Assembly: GCA_030280995.1 (NCBI GenBank)
Contig: JASXTE010000004.1
Location: 11,957,501 to 12,021,500, forward strand
DNA length: 64,000 nt
Direction: 5' to 3'
Origin: Hemileia vastatrix
Lineage: Eukaryota > Basidiomycota > Pucciniomycetes > Pucciniales > Zaghouaniaceae
Every line of letters starts with the position of its first letter. The stretch's first letter is position 1. The translations under genes and the position numbers were made by a program. This document shows, piece by piece, positions 32,365-44,086 of the stretch. The notes below the pieces were generated by a model. It was not told the DNA's origin. It did not search any database and saw nothing but the letters and a program-made list of their open reading frames with translations.

Positions 32365-34326
32365 ATGGCTTCTGGTTCTTCTATTCTTGTGGTGACTGTC
32401 AGTGGGGGGGAAGTTCGGCCTACAGTGATGGTTAGGGAATGTGTGAGGATTAAAACTTGGGATGGTACCAAGTTTAATGATGAAGATGTAAAGTGGTTTC
32501 TAGAAAAGTATGAAACTGCTTCTGGTGTAGACGGTGCTTCCTACATGGACAGTTGAAGCAAATTATCTTCTTCATTGGAGATAGAGCGGTGGAGAAGGAG
32601 GTTGTGGTCATGCCTGGCTACAAGAAGAGGTATTGGAAGCTATCGTGTAGGGAAATGGTAGATAGATGGGGCTTCAGGCTCACTATGGTGGATCTGAATA
32701 AGTTTTTCAGTGAATAGCAGTTTTTTGAAGGTGTTGGTAACTTACATAGTTACAGGAAGTTTCTACTACAGTTTGATCCTGTGGTGGAATACTTGGTGGA
32801 AGTGGAGGAGCTGGCACATGAAAATGCTGCCAAAAATGTTTTTTGGTCCGCCCTGGCTAGAGATGTCAGGATGGATGTGTTGAAGGAGTTATCAAGGAAA
32901 GACTTGATGAAGACTCATTCTAATGGGGATCAGAAGTTGCCTGCCTTGGACAAGGTGAAGGAGGCGTAAGAAACTCGGAGTTCCTTTAATACCCTTTAAT
33001 AAATAAAATATCCACCCTATCAGTAAACAGTCCCGCTTCTCCTCTGATGAGTGATCTCTGCAATGTAGCTTTAATAAATAAAATATCCACCCTATCAGTA
33101 AACAGTCCCACTTCTCCTCTGATGAGTGATCTCTGCAATGTACCTATAAAGGTAATAAATATCTTTGAGCGCAATTAACAGAGATTTTGTATTTCAGTAA
33201 AATAATCAACCTTTAATAAATAAAATATCAGCCCTATCAGTAAACAGTCCCGCTTCTCCTCTGATGAGTGATCTCTGCAATTTACCTGAGATCACAAAAA
33301 ATAAAAGGATAAATATGATAAACAAAACAAATAAAACGTAGTATAAAACAGACCTATAAAGGTAATAAATATCTTTGAGCGCAATTAACAGAGATGAAGA
33401 AAATGTAACAGGATATCAGCTCTCTATTTAAGTAAGATAAAACGCGTTCAAAGATACAAAAATATACTAAGATTGAGTAGCAGATTCTCACAGAAGGATT
33501 AACTAAAAAGGGAAAATTAAATGTACTAAAACTGTACAAGGATCACGCATGTGTAGCGAATTCTCACAACAAGAATGTTCTGGATAATACAGTAATCATG
33601 TAGGGTGAGAAAACACTAAATTAGAAGGTATACAAACATGATAGTAACTAGGTAATTTCACAAGGCGGTGGAAGCCCATTTGAAGTTATTGGTGGTGGAC
33701 ACCTACAAAGAGGGGTGCACAAAATATGTCAGCAAAGTCAGTGAGGCTTTGGCTGAAGAGGAGAGCAGGGTAGAGAAGGAAGAAAAGAACATGGTGAAGG
33801 TTCCCAAAAAGGAGAGGGACCCAGTAGTGGAGCAGTTAGCTGATCTGACAAAACAGCTTCATATTTTTGTGCAGGAGGAAAAGAAGTCCAATAAGGTGCC
33901 TCCCAGCCTAAATAATTTGACAGGAGGGCTGGTTGGAGTGATCCTTGGGTTTGCTCTTATTGTGTAAGAAGAGGACATAAGTCCAATGATTGTTGGGCCC
34001 TGAACATTGATGTGTCAGAGGGCAAAGTGGAGTTTGATGGAAGGGTGTTTAAGTTCCCTGATGGTCAATTTTTAAAGCCCAGTGACGGGAAGGCTCCTGT
34101 GGATATGGTCAGGAGAAGGGCTGGTCTCAATCAGAGGAGACCGAGGTTTGAGGAGATTCCTGATCAGGGGAATTCTTCTACTAAGCAAGATGATGACTTC
34201 AAGGGGAAAGGGAAGGAAGTGAATAAAGTCTCTTTTTCTACTTCCTTTGGTGGGTGAGAATTATATTCTTGTGGAGGACAGTCAAGCAGTGAGTGCTTGG
34301 CTGTTGATTATGATGTAGAGGTAGGT
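32365..34326 (+). pseudogene. Gag relic of element D
   Basis: It aligns with gag of element C. From the ATG at 32365 it reads MASGSS and IKTWDGTKFNDEDVKWF. A frameshift follows near 32550, then DRAVEKEVV, MVDRWGFRLTMVDLNK and a TAG stop near 32717. Next come LLQFDPVVEYL (Pro codon where C has a stop) and SRKDLMK. It is interrupted by a solo LTR at 32967-33662 and resumes VEAHLKLLVVDTYKEGCTKYV. Another frameshift precedes the zinc knuckle CSYCVRRGHKSNDC near 33953-33994. A TGA at about 34255 follows STSFGG. The relic ends where family B is inserted at 34327. Confidence 0.8.
32967..33662 (-). repeat. Solo LTR inserted in gag of element D
   Basis: 696 bp flanked by the 5-bp duplication AGGCG (32962-32966, 33663-33667); removing it restores the gag frame. 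Read on the minus strand it starts TGTGAAATTACC and ends TTTCTTA, a TG...TA LTR like that of element C. It contains three copies of a roughly 75-bp unit (about 32989, 33070, 33211; TATCAGTAAACAGTCCC) and two copies of TAAAGGTAATAAATATC (33145, 33356). Confidence 0.75.
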
Positions 34327-35133
34327 TGTCACGCACCATGTGACACTCGAGGCAAAAGCAGCTCATTATATCAATAAAACAGAGGTCTTAATCCATACTC
34401 GAAGTGCAGAAAGCGATTCTACCTAGAAACGGCGACTTCCCTTTGTGTACTCACTATTCAACTGCTCTAATCTAAACTTTAAATCTAAATTAGTCAATTC
34501 TAAAAAGTGTGTTTAGGCTTTTCTTCAATAAGCAATGCACAGCGCAATAGTCAATGCAATATTCCACTAAAAGGTTTATTAAATATCTGTGGGTTATTAA
34601 AAAGGGGTAGTGAGCATGGACCAAATGAGTAGCGGAGGATTAAGGGTTTAACAGATGTTAGTGAGAAGGGTCCAGGTGTAATGGGTGTAATTTTGGTGGT
34701 CTGTGGTGTGCAGAGTGATGGATGGGTATGAGGTCAATGCGAAGAGGATTAATAGATAAAAAAGGGGTTGGCTTTTGGTTCGATGTTTTCTTTAGAATTA
34801 AATTATAAAACTTATTTATAGTTAATAGTGGTAAAACTGGAAGTTAAATCATTGTTATTGTACCTTTCCTTTTTCCCTCAATAATCATTTCTAAATTTAA
34901 ATCTTTGATTTTTGAGTGTTACAACCCTTTGTGAGATTCTAAGAATATTAGTATTACATTAAAATATATTAAGATTATTCTCAAATATAACTCCAAGCAG
35001 TAGCTCTTCCTTTGAGTCATTTTCAAATCACTTCCTCAAACAATTCTTCTGTGCTTCGAAGAAGTCACTAAACTTTATCCCTCATCTCATTTTCAAGACA
35101 CCCTTGTCTTTGTGCGTAGGTCATCCGGTGACA
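34327..35133 (+). repeat. 5' LTR of family B element
   Basis: 807 bp, from TGTCACGCACC to GGTGACA. It is clearly more diverged from its partner than the LTRs of A or E are from theirs. The TATA region reads GATAAAAAAGG here, against GATATAAAAGG in the 3' LTR. Confidence 0.9.
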
Positions 35134-35208
35134 GTAAAGTTTATTCTCTGTAGTTCTCATTCTTTGCACTACTACGTCCTTTTTTCAGGTGTTTTCTAAA
35201 TTCTTAAA

Positions 35209-36396
35209 ATGGCACCTGTTCAACGCACTCCTCCTATGGGAACTACTACCAGGGCTTGTGCCAGAGGCAGGCCAACAGCCAAACGGCCTGTTTTCCACAC
35301 TCACTCCCTGAAACCTCTTGAACTTAGGGAAGGGAAACATTCAGTCCAATCTGTAGAGGACATTCCACAAGATTTTGATGATTCTAGTGATGATGAAGAA
35401 AGAGAGGATACAATGCACAAGGCACCATCTGCTCCTGCTACACACCCTTCTGGTCAACCTTTGGAGCCTGGACCATATAATTTACTGGAAGACTTCATGA
35501 GGCTTTTCATGAAGACCCTTTTAAATCCAACATCTTTAGAGGGATCAAAATTTAAAACTCCTTCCATGAAATCTACTGATAAATTTGATGGGGAACATCC
35601 AGACAGATTGCGACCCTTCTTGAAAACATGCAAGCTTCTGTTCCATAATGACCCTCCAACCTTTAATAACAACCAATCGAAGGTTGTTTACGCTTCTTCA
35701 TTCCTAGACGGAAAGTCAGAAAGGTGGTTCAAACCTTATTTTCTCATGCTCTCTTCAACAGAGACCCACTTACTCATAAATAATTGGGAAAAGTTTGAAG
35801 ACCAACTTTTTACATTGTTTGGTGACCCTAAAAAAACTGACAAAGCAGAAATTGAACTGGATTTCCTCTGCATGAGTGATAATGGTAAAACTTCTGAATA
35901 CATCTCAAACTTCAGAGCACTTCAAACTCGAGTAGGTTGGAATGATGCTGCCCTCAAGTATCATATCAAAAAGGGACTTCCTTTGAGGATTCTGCATCAA
36001 TTAAATCTTCATGGTCAAAAGATGACTACTTTAATGGATTTGATGGATCGAACCCTCAAACTCAATGGCGTTTACCAAGGACGACCACAACATTGTTGAT
36101 ACTCCAAAAAATCTCAAGGCCTAAATTTTAAATTGGGACCTTCTTCACACCCATGGCCAACTCAATCCTCCTTGACTCAATCCAAACCAAATAAGGGAAA
36201 GGACAAACCTTGACCAAAAAGCTCAACCCCAGGCAATATCAGTAAAGTACTGGATCCTAAAGGGGAACTTAAAGAAGCTGAGAGGAAGAGACGAGCAGAT
36301 AATGGGTTATGTATGTATTGTGGGGGTAAGCACAAGCTAGAGGATTGTGTAAAGTTTAAAGAAAGAGAAGGTGCTAGTTCGAAGTCAAAAAACTAG
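35209..36396 (+). pseudogene. Gag relic of family B
   Basis: Starts MAPVQRTPP at 35209 and is open for 296 codons. It includes a gag domain (STDKFDGEHPDRLRPF; SFLDGKSERWF; LFGDPKK) before TGA at 36097. After further stops it ends with a compact zinc knuckle CMYCGGKHKLEDC near 36309-36350, spacing CX2CX3HX4C, one residue shorter than the standard CCHC. Chromovirus gag of the Tf1/sushi-like type common in basidiomycetes; this subfamily label is inference. Confidence 0.82.
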
Positions 36397-36410
36397 TAGA
36401 TAGTTAACTT

Positions 36411-39400
36411 GTGTGCAAAGCAAACTATCTCATCTCTTCCAGTGCACAAAACCTCCATTTCTTAAGGACTGGAGTTGCCTTAAACCGCTTGAGATTCATT
36501 CTTTTTAAGGAGGATACCCCCTTCAGTTGTCTCATAGACTCTGGAGCTTCAATTTCTTTTGTCAGTTTATCTTTTGTTGAGAAGTTACAACTGACATTTA
36601 CAGATATCTATCGAACTCCAATTTATTTGGTTGGGAACCCAAATATTGGGTAAGTAAGAAAGTTTTATGGGTTTTCGACTTTCCAAACTTTCCCCCTTGC
36701 AAGTGGGAATTATCAGTCTTGGACGCCCAAAGAATGGAAGATACCATCCTTGGCCATGACTTTTTAACCCATTGGAATCCTTAAATTGATTGGTAACGGG
36801 GATTGATCACCCCACGAACTAAGTATATTTCTGATTCTTCAATGCAGGTCAATAGGGAGTTAAACAACCCGCCTGAAAATTTCCTGCTAGATGACTTTCA
36901 AGAATCTGATCTTTCTCTAAATGAGCAATTGGCTAACCCTTCTAGCTCGATGACTTCACTCAAAGAGGAATTAAATTGCCTCAAAGTAATCAAATTATGC
37001 TCTCTCAATTCTGGGTTTCCCTCAACAGATTCTCTCGAAGATGATGAGGACAACCAAAACAACATTGAAGCCATTAAATCAACTCTACCGGAAATCTATC
37101 ACGATTTCCTTGATGTTTTCACAATCTGCAAGGCCAATAAGTTACCACCTCATCAACCCTACAACCATAAAATAGAGTTAATAGGTCCAATACCTCCGGC
37201 AGGTCCTGTCTATTCTTTGTTGAAGGATGAATCTCAAGTTCTTTGAGAATACATTGCAGAGAATGTAGCTAAAGGTTTCATCAGAGCCAGAAAATCTCCA
37301 ACCTGCTCCCATGTTCTTTTTGTAAAGAAAAAGGATGGTAGCCTTAGGTTGTGTGTTGACTATAGAAAGCTCAACACAGTCACTAAGAAGAATGCATATC
37401 CTGCTCCTCCTATTTCATTTCTTCTTACCCTTTTCAATGCTGCTAATTTATTTTCTAAAATTGATCTTAGAGGCACTTATAATCTTATTTGCATTGCTGA
37501 AGGTCATGAACCACTGACTGCAATGCGCACTAGATTTGGTAGTTTTGAATATTTAGTCATGCCTTTTGGATTGTGTAATGCACCATCTACTTTTCAAACC
37601 TTTGTTAATGACCTCTTTCAAAATGTTGTCAAACAATTTGTTGTTGTCTATTTAGATGATATTTTAATTTTCTCAAAGACACTAGATGAACATATTCATC
37701 ATGTTCAACAGGTTCTAAATCGACTTCAAGATCACGGTCTCTATGCCAAGCACAATAAATGCGAATTCCATCTTAAATCAATTGATTTTTTAGGTTTTAC
37801 GTTGTCCACTGATGGTTTAGTCATGGACGACAAAAAGGTCCAAAAAGTCCTGGAATGGCCTGAGCCCAAAACCGTTAAATCCCTACAAGGATTTTTGGGT
37901 TTTTCCAATTTCTATAGAAGATTTATTAAAGATTACTCTAAAACTATTTCCAATCTTACTTCTCTTCTTAGAAAAGATATTTCTTTTGTTTTTACTTCTA
38001 CAGCACAAAAGGAATTCAAAGCATTGAATACTTCATTCACCACAGCTCCAATTCTTTGACACTTTGATCCTTCTGCTTTGACAATAGTTGAGACAGATGC
38101 GAGCGATTATGCTATCGCAGAGGTCATTTATCAATTAAATCCTGAAAAAAAATTGTTTCATCCTGTTGCCTTTGAGTCACACAAACTCATTGCGGCAGAA
38201 TTAAATTATGAAATTCATGACAAAGAGCTTTTAGATATTATTCATTGTCTTAAAAAATGGCACTCTTTTCTTCTCAGCCTAGATAGTCCTTTTCAAATTT
38301 TAACAGACCATAATGCTTTGAAATACTTTATGTCTTCCAAAGTGTTAACCAGGTGTCAATCCAGGTGGGCTGAATTTCTGTCTGAATTTCCTTTTTCTAT
38401 TTCCTATTGCCCAGGTAAGAACTGCATTGTCCCAGATATCTTGTCACGTCGGGACGATGTTTACCCACAGCAGGGGGACACATTTGCTGAAAAGAACCCA
38501 GCAAATGTGAAATAAATTTTCAACAAATCAATTTTAACAACTCATCAACTTAATTTGATGAAAATTCAATCTTTTCAAAATCCACTATTCAACATCCTCG
38601 AAGCTCAGTCAAAAGACATTTATTTTTTAGGGTTAAAAAACAAAATACTCTCAAAGCAAGGGGCCAAACGATTAAGTATTGAATTAGGTCTATTAGTTTT
38701 CAAAGGTAGAGTAGTCATACCTGACAACAATGAAATAAAATTATGGATTTTCAATAGTCGACATGATTCTCCATTAGATGGTCATTTTGGGGTTGATAGA
38801 ACCTACCATTTAATAGGGAGGGATTTCTTCTGACCAGGAATGACCAGAGGAATCAAGCCCTATATAAGAGCTTGTTACCAATGTAATAGAAATAAGGCTC
38901 CCTGTCACCGGAAGCATGGGTTGCTTCAACCACTTCCTATTCCCTCTAAACCTTGGGAATCTTTATCGATTGATTTCATTTCTCAACTTTCTCTTTCTAA
39001 TAATTTTGATGCTATATTAGTAATAGTAGATAGATTTTCAAAAATGTCTATTTTCATTAAAACCACTACTACTACTACAGCAGAAGATTTGTCAAAATTT
39101 TTTCTAGAATATGCATTTTCCAAACATGGCTTACCTAATGATATTATTTCAAATAGAGGCTTGTTGTTTGTATCCAAATTCTGGACTTGCTTGTGTCGAA
39201 AACTTAATATCACAAGGAATCTCTCCACGGCCTATCATCCTAAAACCGATGGGCAAACGGAAAGGGTCAACCAAATCCTCAAACAACACCTTCGAATGTA
39301 TGTCAGCTACCAACAAAATGATTGGACCACATGGTTACCATTGGCCAAATTTGCTTATAATAACTCAACTCATTCTTTGACACAACAATCTCCTTTCAAA

Positions 39401-40017
39401 ACTGTCTATGGAAGCCATCCTCGATTCAACTCAATCCATGTAGGAACTAATCATCCTGTGGAACATTATCTTCGAACCATATCAAAACTCCAAGAAGAAC
39501 TTAAATCAAATTTTGAATTAGAGATTCTAAGTTACAAGGAACAGGCCGACAAACATTGACAATCTGCTCCTCTCTTTAAACCAGGTGACATAGTATGGCT
39601 CGACGCACAAAACATTTGAACAACTCAACAATCAAAGAAACTAGCCAAAAGGCACTTGGGACCATTCAAAATCAGCTCTGAAGTCTCTAAAACTGCATTT
39701 TGACTCATGCTATCTCCTAAATGGCAGGCTATTCACCCCGTTTTACATGTATCTCTCCTGGAACTGGCTCAAGAAACATACCCGGGCAGGAACCAACCTC
39801 CTCCGGAACCAGACAAGTAGAAGACCATCTAGAGTGGGAAGTAAGCTGTATCCTTGATTCAGGAATGCACAAGGGGAAACTTCAATACCTCGTGGAATTG
39901 GAAGGCTTCCTTGATGACTCAGACAAAACATCCTGGGAACCAGCCATCAATGTTTCTAATGCCCCTGAAATCCTAAAATCTTTTCATCTTAAATATCCTT
40001 TAAAACCAAAAGCTTAA
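36411..40017 (+). pseudogene. Pol relic of family B (protease to chromodomain)
   Basis: One ancestral frame broken into pieces. Protease CLIDSGAS near 36530; RT VDYRKLN (37355), MPFGLCNAPSTFQ (37560) and YLDD (37650); RNase H VETDASDYA (38085); integrase RACYQCNRNKAPC (38870), DFIS, DRFSKM and YHPKTDGQTERVNQ (39230); and a well-preserved chromodomain at 39820-40000 (EWEVSCILDS, YLVELEGF, SWEPAINVSNAPE). Stops at 37244, 38057, 39557, 39617 and about 39702 fall at conserved Arg codons (CGA to TGA). That at 38831 falls at Trp (TGG to TGA). Confidence 0.9.
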
Positions 40018-40775
40018 AACTCTCTTTTATTTTTTTTTCTTTCCTCCTCTCTTTTTTCTTTTCTCTCTCTTTTCTTTCTTCTCTTTAAAATCTAAAACAT
40101 CTTTACTTCTAAAAAATTCCTTATTTTTTGTTTTCTTTTTCTTCTTTCTTTTTTTTTCTTTTCAAAAGTTTTTCAACCTTTTTTAAAATAAATAAATAAA
40201 ATTAAAATAAAATTAAATTAAATTAAATTAAATTGAAATAAAACAAATAAAATTTAAAATTCCTAAAAACCTTTTAAAATTTCTTTAAAATTTCCCTTTC
40301 TTTTCTTTTCAATTTTCTATATACATTCTTTCCTTAAAAATTCATTTCTTCAAACTATCAAAAATTTTCACAAACGAAACACAACAATCTTTCTTGAACT
40401 TCACTTCAACCTCTAAATCTCTCTTTCAAAAATTCTTCAAACAAATTACTTCTTTCTTTCAAATTCTTTTTTCAAAATTATTTCTTCTCTTCTCTTCTTT
40501 CTTTCTTTTCAAATAACCAAAATTCCTCAAAAAACTTCAATAAATAAATTTTCACAAATAAAATTTTTTTCCTCTCTCATTAAATTTTCATTTCCAAATT
40601 GTTTCAATTAACAATTTTTTTTTCTTCTTCTTCTTATTTAAAATTTTTTTCTTTCTTTTCAAAACTTAAAACTAAAATTTTTCTCAATTAAATATTTTTT
40701 CTCTCTTTTCAAATTTTCAAAACAAAAAACTGCATTTAAATATTCTTTCTTTCTTTCTCTTTTTCTCTCAAAATC
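40018..40775. repeat. Pyrimidine-rich, low-complexity stretch in family B
   Basis: CT-rich on the plus strand with TTTCTTTTC runs and an (AAATT)n tract near 40190-40240. It separates pol from the antisense gene relic and shows no coding signal. Confidence 0.7.
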
Positions 40776-41814
40776 TCATAAAATAAATATTAAAATTTCA
40801 ATCAAAACAGCAAAATAAAATAAATAAATATACAAATTGTTTTCTACTTTTCTTTTCCTTTTTCTTTCTTTTTTCTCCTGTATTTTCTCTCGAACCAATT
40901 TCTTCATTTTCTCCAGAATCAACCTTATTTCCTTCCTGCATTTCTCAAAAACCTCATCCTCTCCTACCGGTACTACTTCCCCAATCTCCAGCACTTGTTC
41001 AGCCATGTCGAAGGAGGCAGCATTGATAATCTTGTAGACATCGCCACTTTACTCTTCAATGAACCTAGTTTGTCGACCATACCTGGTCAAGAGTTTCTTC
41101 ATTGTCCTCCCTCAAGGCAATCACTGGTAAAGTTTCTTCAACTGGGATCAAAGGCGCTGCTTCCATATAGTGGCTTCCACAAGAAGAGCTCCCACACTCA
41201 AGGCTTCTGGGATGACATCTGAATTCTAAAACATACAGTCATCAGTAAAAAAAATAAAAAAAAATCTTTTAAAGAAATAAAAGGGAAGACTTACTTCGAA
41301 AACTGGATCAGCCTCTAGAAATAATCTCAATGTGACTTCCACTGTAACTTCCTTTTCTTCATTGTCATCTTTGATGATCATCCGCCTCGAGATGGGGACT
41401 TCCTCCTCATCTTCCTCCACCAATTCATCCACCTCCTCATCCACCCTTGTCTTTTACCTGTGGCTTGGGTTACCCAGGTTTCCACGGTATCCTCAATCTC
41501 CTTGTCAACACCTTCCGACTGATTGTCCCCGACTGACACATCCCATATATCTTTGACCACTTCTTTGGTCTTCAGTATTATCCAGTATTTAGTTTTGGTA
41601 AACCGTTTTTTGATGTTTGAAAGGGCATTGCACGTCACCCGTCTCCATCGGCAAAACTTGCATTTCTGGCAAGGACCCCATGTGGCCCTGCTCTCTACGC
41701 AGAAATACTCCATTGACTCACAGGCCATGCAGGCTTGGGAGTATTGTCAGGTAATGAGCCCCCGTCTGCTTTGGGGTGAGGAGGCATGGGAGTTGGAGTA
41801 GGACAATTTGACAT
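40776..41814 (-). pseudogene. Antisense cysteine-rich gene relic inside family B
   Basis: Reads against pol, between pol and the 3' LTR. From the ATG at 41814 it starts MSNCPTPTPMPPHPK. After a one-base shift comes a cysteine cluster (CMACESMEYFC, CQKCKFCRWRRVTC), reminiscent of fungal Zn-cluster/knuckle spacing. Next is an acidic stretch (DELVEEDEEE) and VTLRLFLEADPVFE. An intron with GTAAGT donor and TTTTAG acceptor follows (about 41226-41296). Then NSDVIPEALSVGALL and YGRQTKFIEE lead to a lysine-rich helical end (EIRLILEKMKKLVREKI). Several stops break it. Similar antisense ORFs occur in other rust-type gypsy elements as far as I recall; the function is unknown to me. Confidence 0.55.
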
Positions 41815-41912
41815 TATAATTAAAAAAATAATCAAGAGATATATAGAGGGAAATTAGTGTGGGAAGTATATGTCTCATGCTCATGGGAGCTCGCATTTTA
41901 TTTCTGGGCATC

Positions 41913-42720
41913 TGTCACAAGCCACGTGACACTTGAGGCAAAAGCAGCTCATTATATCAATAAAACAGAGGTCTAAATCCATACTTGAAGCGCAGAAAGC
42001 GATTCTAACTAGCAACGGCAACTTCCCTTTGTGTACTCACTATTCAACTGCGCTAATCTAAACTTTATATCTAAATTATTCTATTCTCAAAAGTGTGTTT
42101 AGGATTTTCTTTGATAAGCAATGCACAGCGCAATAGTCAATGCAATATTCCACTAAAAGATTTATTAAATATCTGTGGGTATTTAAAAAGGGGTAGTGAG
42201 CATGAATGGAGTGAGTAGCAGAGGATTAAGGGTTTAACGGATGTTAGTGAGGAGGGTCCAGGTGTAACGGGTGTAATTTTGGTGGTCTGTGGTGTGCAGA
42301 ATGATGGATGGGTATGAGGTCAATGTGAGGAGGATTAATAGATATAAAAGGGGTTGGATTCTGGTTTGATGTTTTCTTTAGAATTAAATTATAAAACGTA
42401 TTTATAGTTTAGAGTGGTAAAACTGGAAGTTAAATCATTGTTATTGTACATTTCCTTTTTCCCTCAATAATCATTTCTAAATTTAAATCTTTGATTGTTG
42501 AGTGTTAAAACCCTTTGTGAGATTCTAAGAATATTAGTATTACATTTAAATATATTAAGATTCTTCTCAAATATAACTCGAAGCAGTAGCTCTTCCTTTG
42601 AGTCATCTTTGAATCACTTCCTCAAACAATTCCTCTGTGCTTTGAAGAAGTCACTAAACTTCATCCCTCATCTCATTTTCAGGAACACCCTCAAACTTGT
42701 GCGTAGGTTGTCTGGTGACA
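41913..42720 (+). repeat. 3' LTR of family B element
   Basis: 808 bp, TGTCACAAGCC to GGTGACA, with a TATAAAAG box at 42343-42350. No clear polypurine tract precedes it. Confidence 0.9.
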
Positions 42721-42725
42721 CAGGT

Positions 42726-43820
42726 AAGGTGGGAAGGCCAAAGAGCAGCTCTCAGGTCCAAACAAAGCCTAAGGCTTCTAAGGCGAATCCTAAGCTGGGT
42801 GCAGCAAGGAGGAGCTGTACAAGATGCAGAAGGGGATTGCTAATATGGGCCCCCCTAGCTTTGGAGCATTGGACCTGAATGGCAAGCCAATGCCTATGGA
42901 TGTGGATTCTGACTCTGAGGAAGAAGTTCCGTTGGCTTCATTGCCAAGGCCCGCCAGAGTTAGAGGTTCTGGTGAGGGATCTGGTTTGATTCCTGTAGAT
43001 GGAAAATCTGTTGGTGGTTCTGGTCCTCAGGAAAATTCTAGGGCCAAGGTAGTGAAGCCAAGGGCTCACTTTGAGAGGCCAGTAGTTTTTGGCCAATCTA
43101 ATGTTATGGACTCTGTTCTGGATAGGATGAACCAGGGTCAGGGTTCTCTTACTTATGGGGAGTTATATACTATCAGTCCTTGATTGGCTGATAGACAAAA
43201 GAATTAGTTGAGCAGAAAAAGAGTGTCTTCTGGGGAAGTAGAATACATATGTGATTCTGCTGAGAAGTTTGGAGAGGGGTTGGAAACTCATTTTTCTGCT
43301 CCTCTGGGATATGTCAACGTCACCATGAATGGCAGGGAGGCTAGGGCATTGGTGTATTCAGGTTCTCAGATTAACCTGATTTCTTTGTTTGAGGCTACTC
43401 ATTTGGGCCTCCCCATCAAAACTGGTATTGGTGGAAATTTGAGAGGTATAGGTGGCCATGTAACGGAGTTGATGGGAACCTCTGAATTTATTAAGTTGGA
43501 TGTTGGTAAAGCCTCTGGAAAGGCTCATTTTTACATTGCTAAAGGTAATGTAAAATCAGTTTTGGGTGGGCCATTCTTGATGGATTTCAAGGCAAGAATT
43601 GGTTATTGATTTGACATGGGAAATAGTTTGGAGTTGACTGGTGAAGACGAGAGGAGGCTTCACATGAGGCTGTCATCTCCTGGATATGATGGTTGGGAAC
43701 TAGGCCTGGTTTGTTGTCCATGTGTCAATGCATGGATTGTTGCAGGAGGAGAAAAGAAGTGGGTGTTGCCTCAGGATTTTTGGAGTGTGGCGCAGGCTCT
43801 AGTGAGAGTATGTCTTTTTT
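42726..43820 (+). pseudogene. Gag-protease relic of element D, right of the family B insertion
   Basis: Continues gag: ELYKMQKGIANMGPPS, DSDSEEEVPLASLPRP, RVSSGEVEYICDSAEKF, all matching element C. The protease active site reads ALVYSGSQINLIS, so the catalytic Asp is replaced by Tyr (D to Y) and the enzyme would be dead. The flap-side LGGPFLMDF is kept. A stop follows near 43609, then LELTGEDERRLHMRL. Frameshifts lie near 42820 and 43185-43205. Confidence 0.85.
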
Positions 43821-44086
43821 AGAATGATGAGGGCTTATCACCCAAGTGCTACAACCTCTCCCCAAGATTAGGAAATCCCAGGTTGTATTAGGTCAGCTCC
43901 CTTGGAGATATACCAAGTGGATTTTCAACTTTGTCTTTTTAATGTTTCTTTTATCTGAAAGTATCCTTCAAGTTTTTTATCAAATCTCTGTTCTTTTTCA
44001 AGATTTTCAATTAATTTTAATTCAATTTCAAAAAGGAAAATGGGTTATATATCTTTATTGAAAGATATGTGGAAAATTTTTGGAGT

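Larger units (their letters stand above)
34327..42720 (+). mobile_element. Family B chromovirus, full length but dead, 8394 bp
   Basis: LTRs at 34327-35133 and 41913-42720, gag-pol relics on the plus strand, and an antisense gene relic before the 3' LTR. The target duplication is TAGGT / CAGGT (34322-34326, 42721-42725; one mismatch). It sits in gag of element D. Most breaks in pol are TGA codons at positions where relatives have Arg or Trp. Confidence 0.9.
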
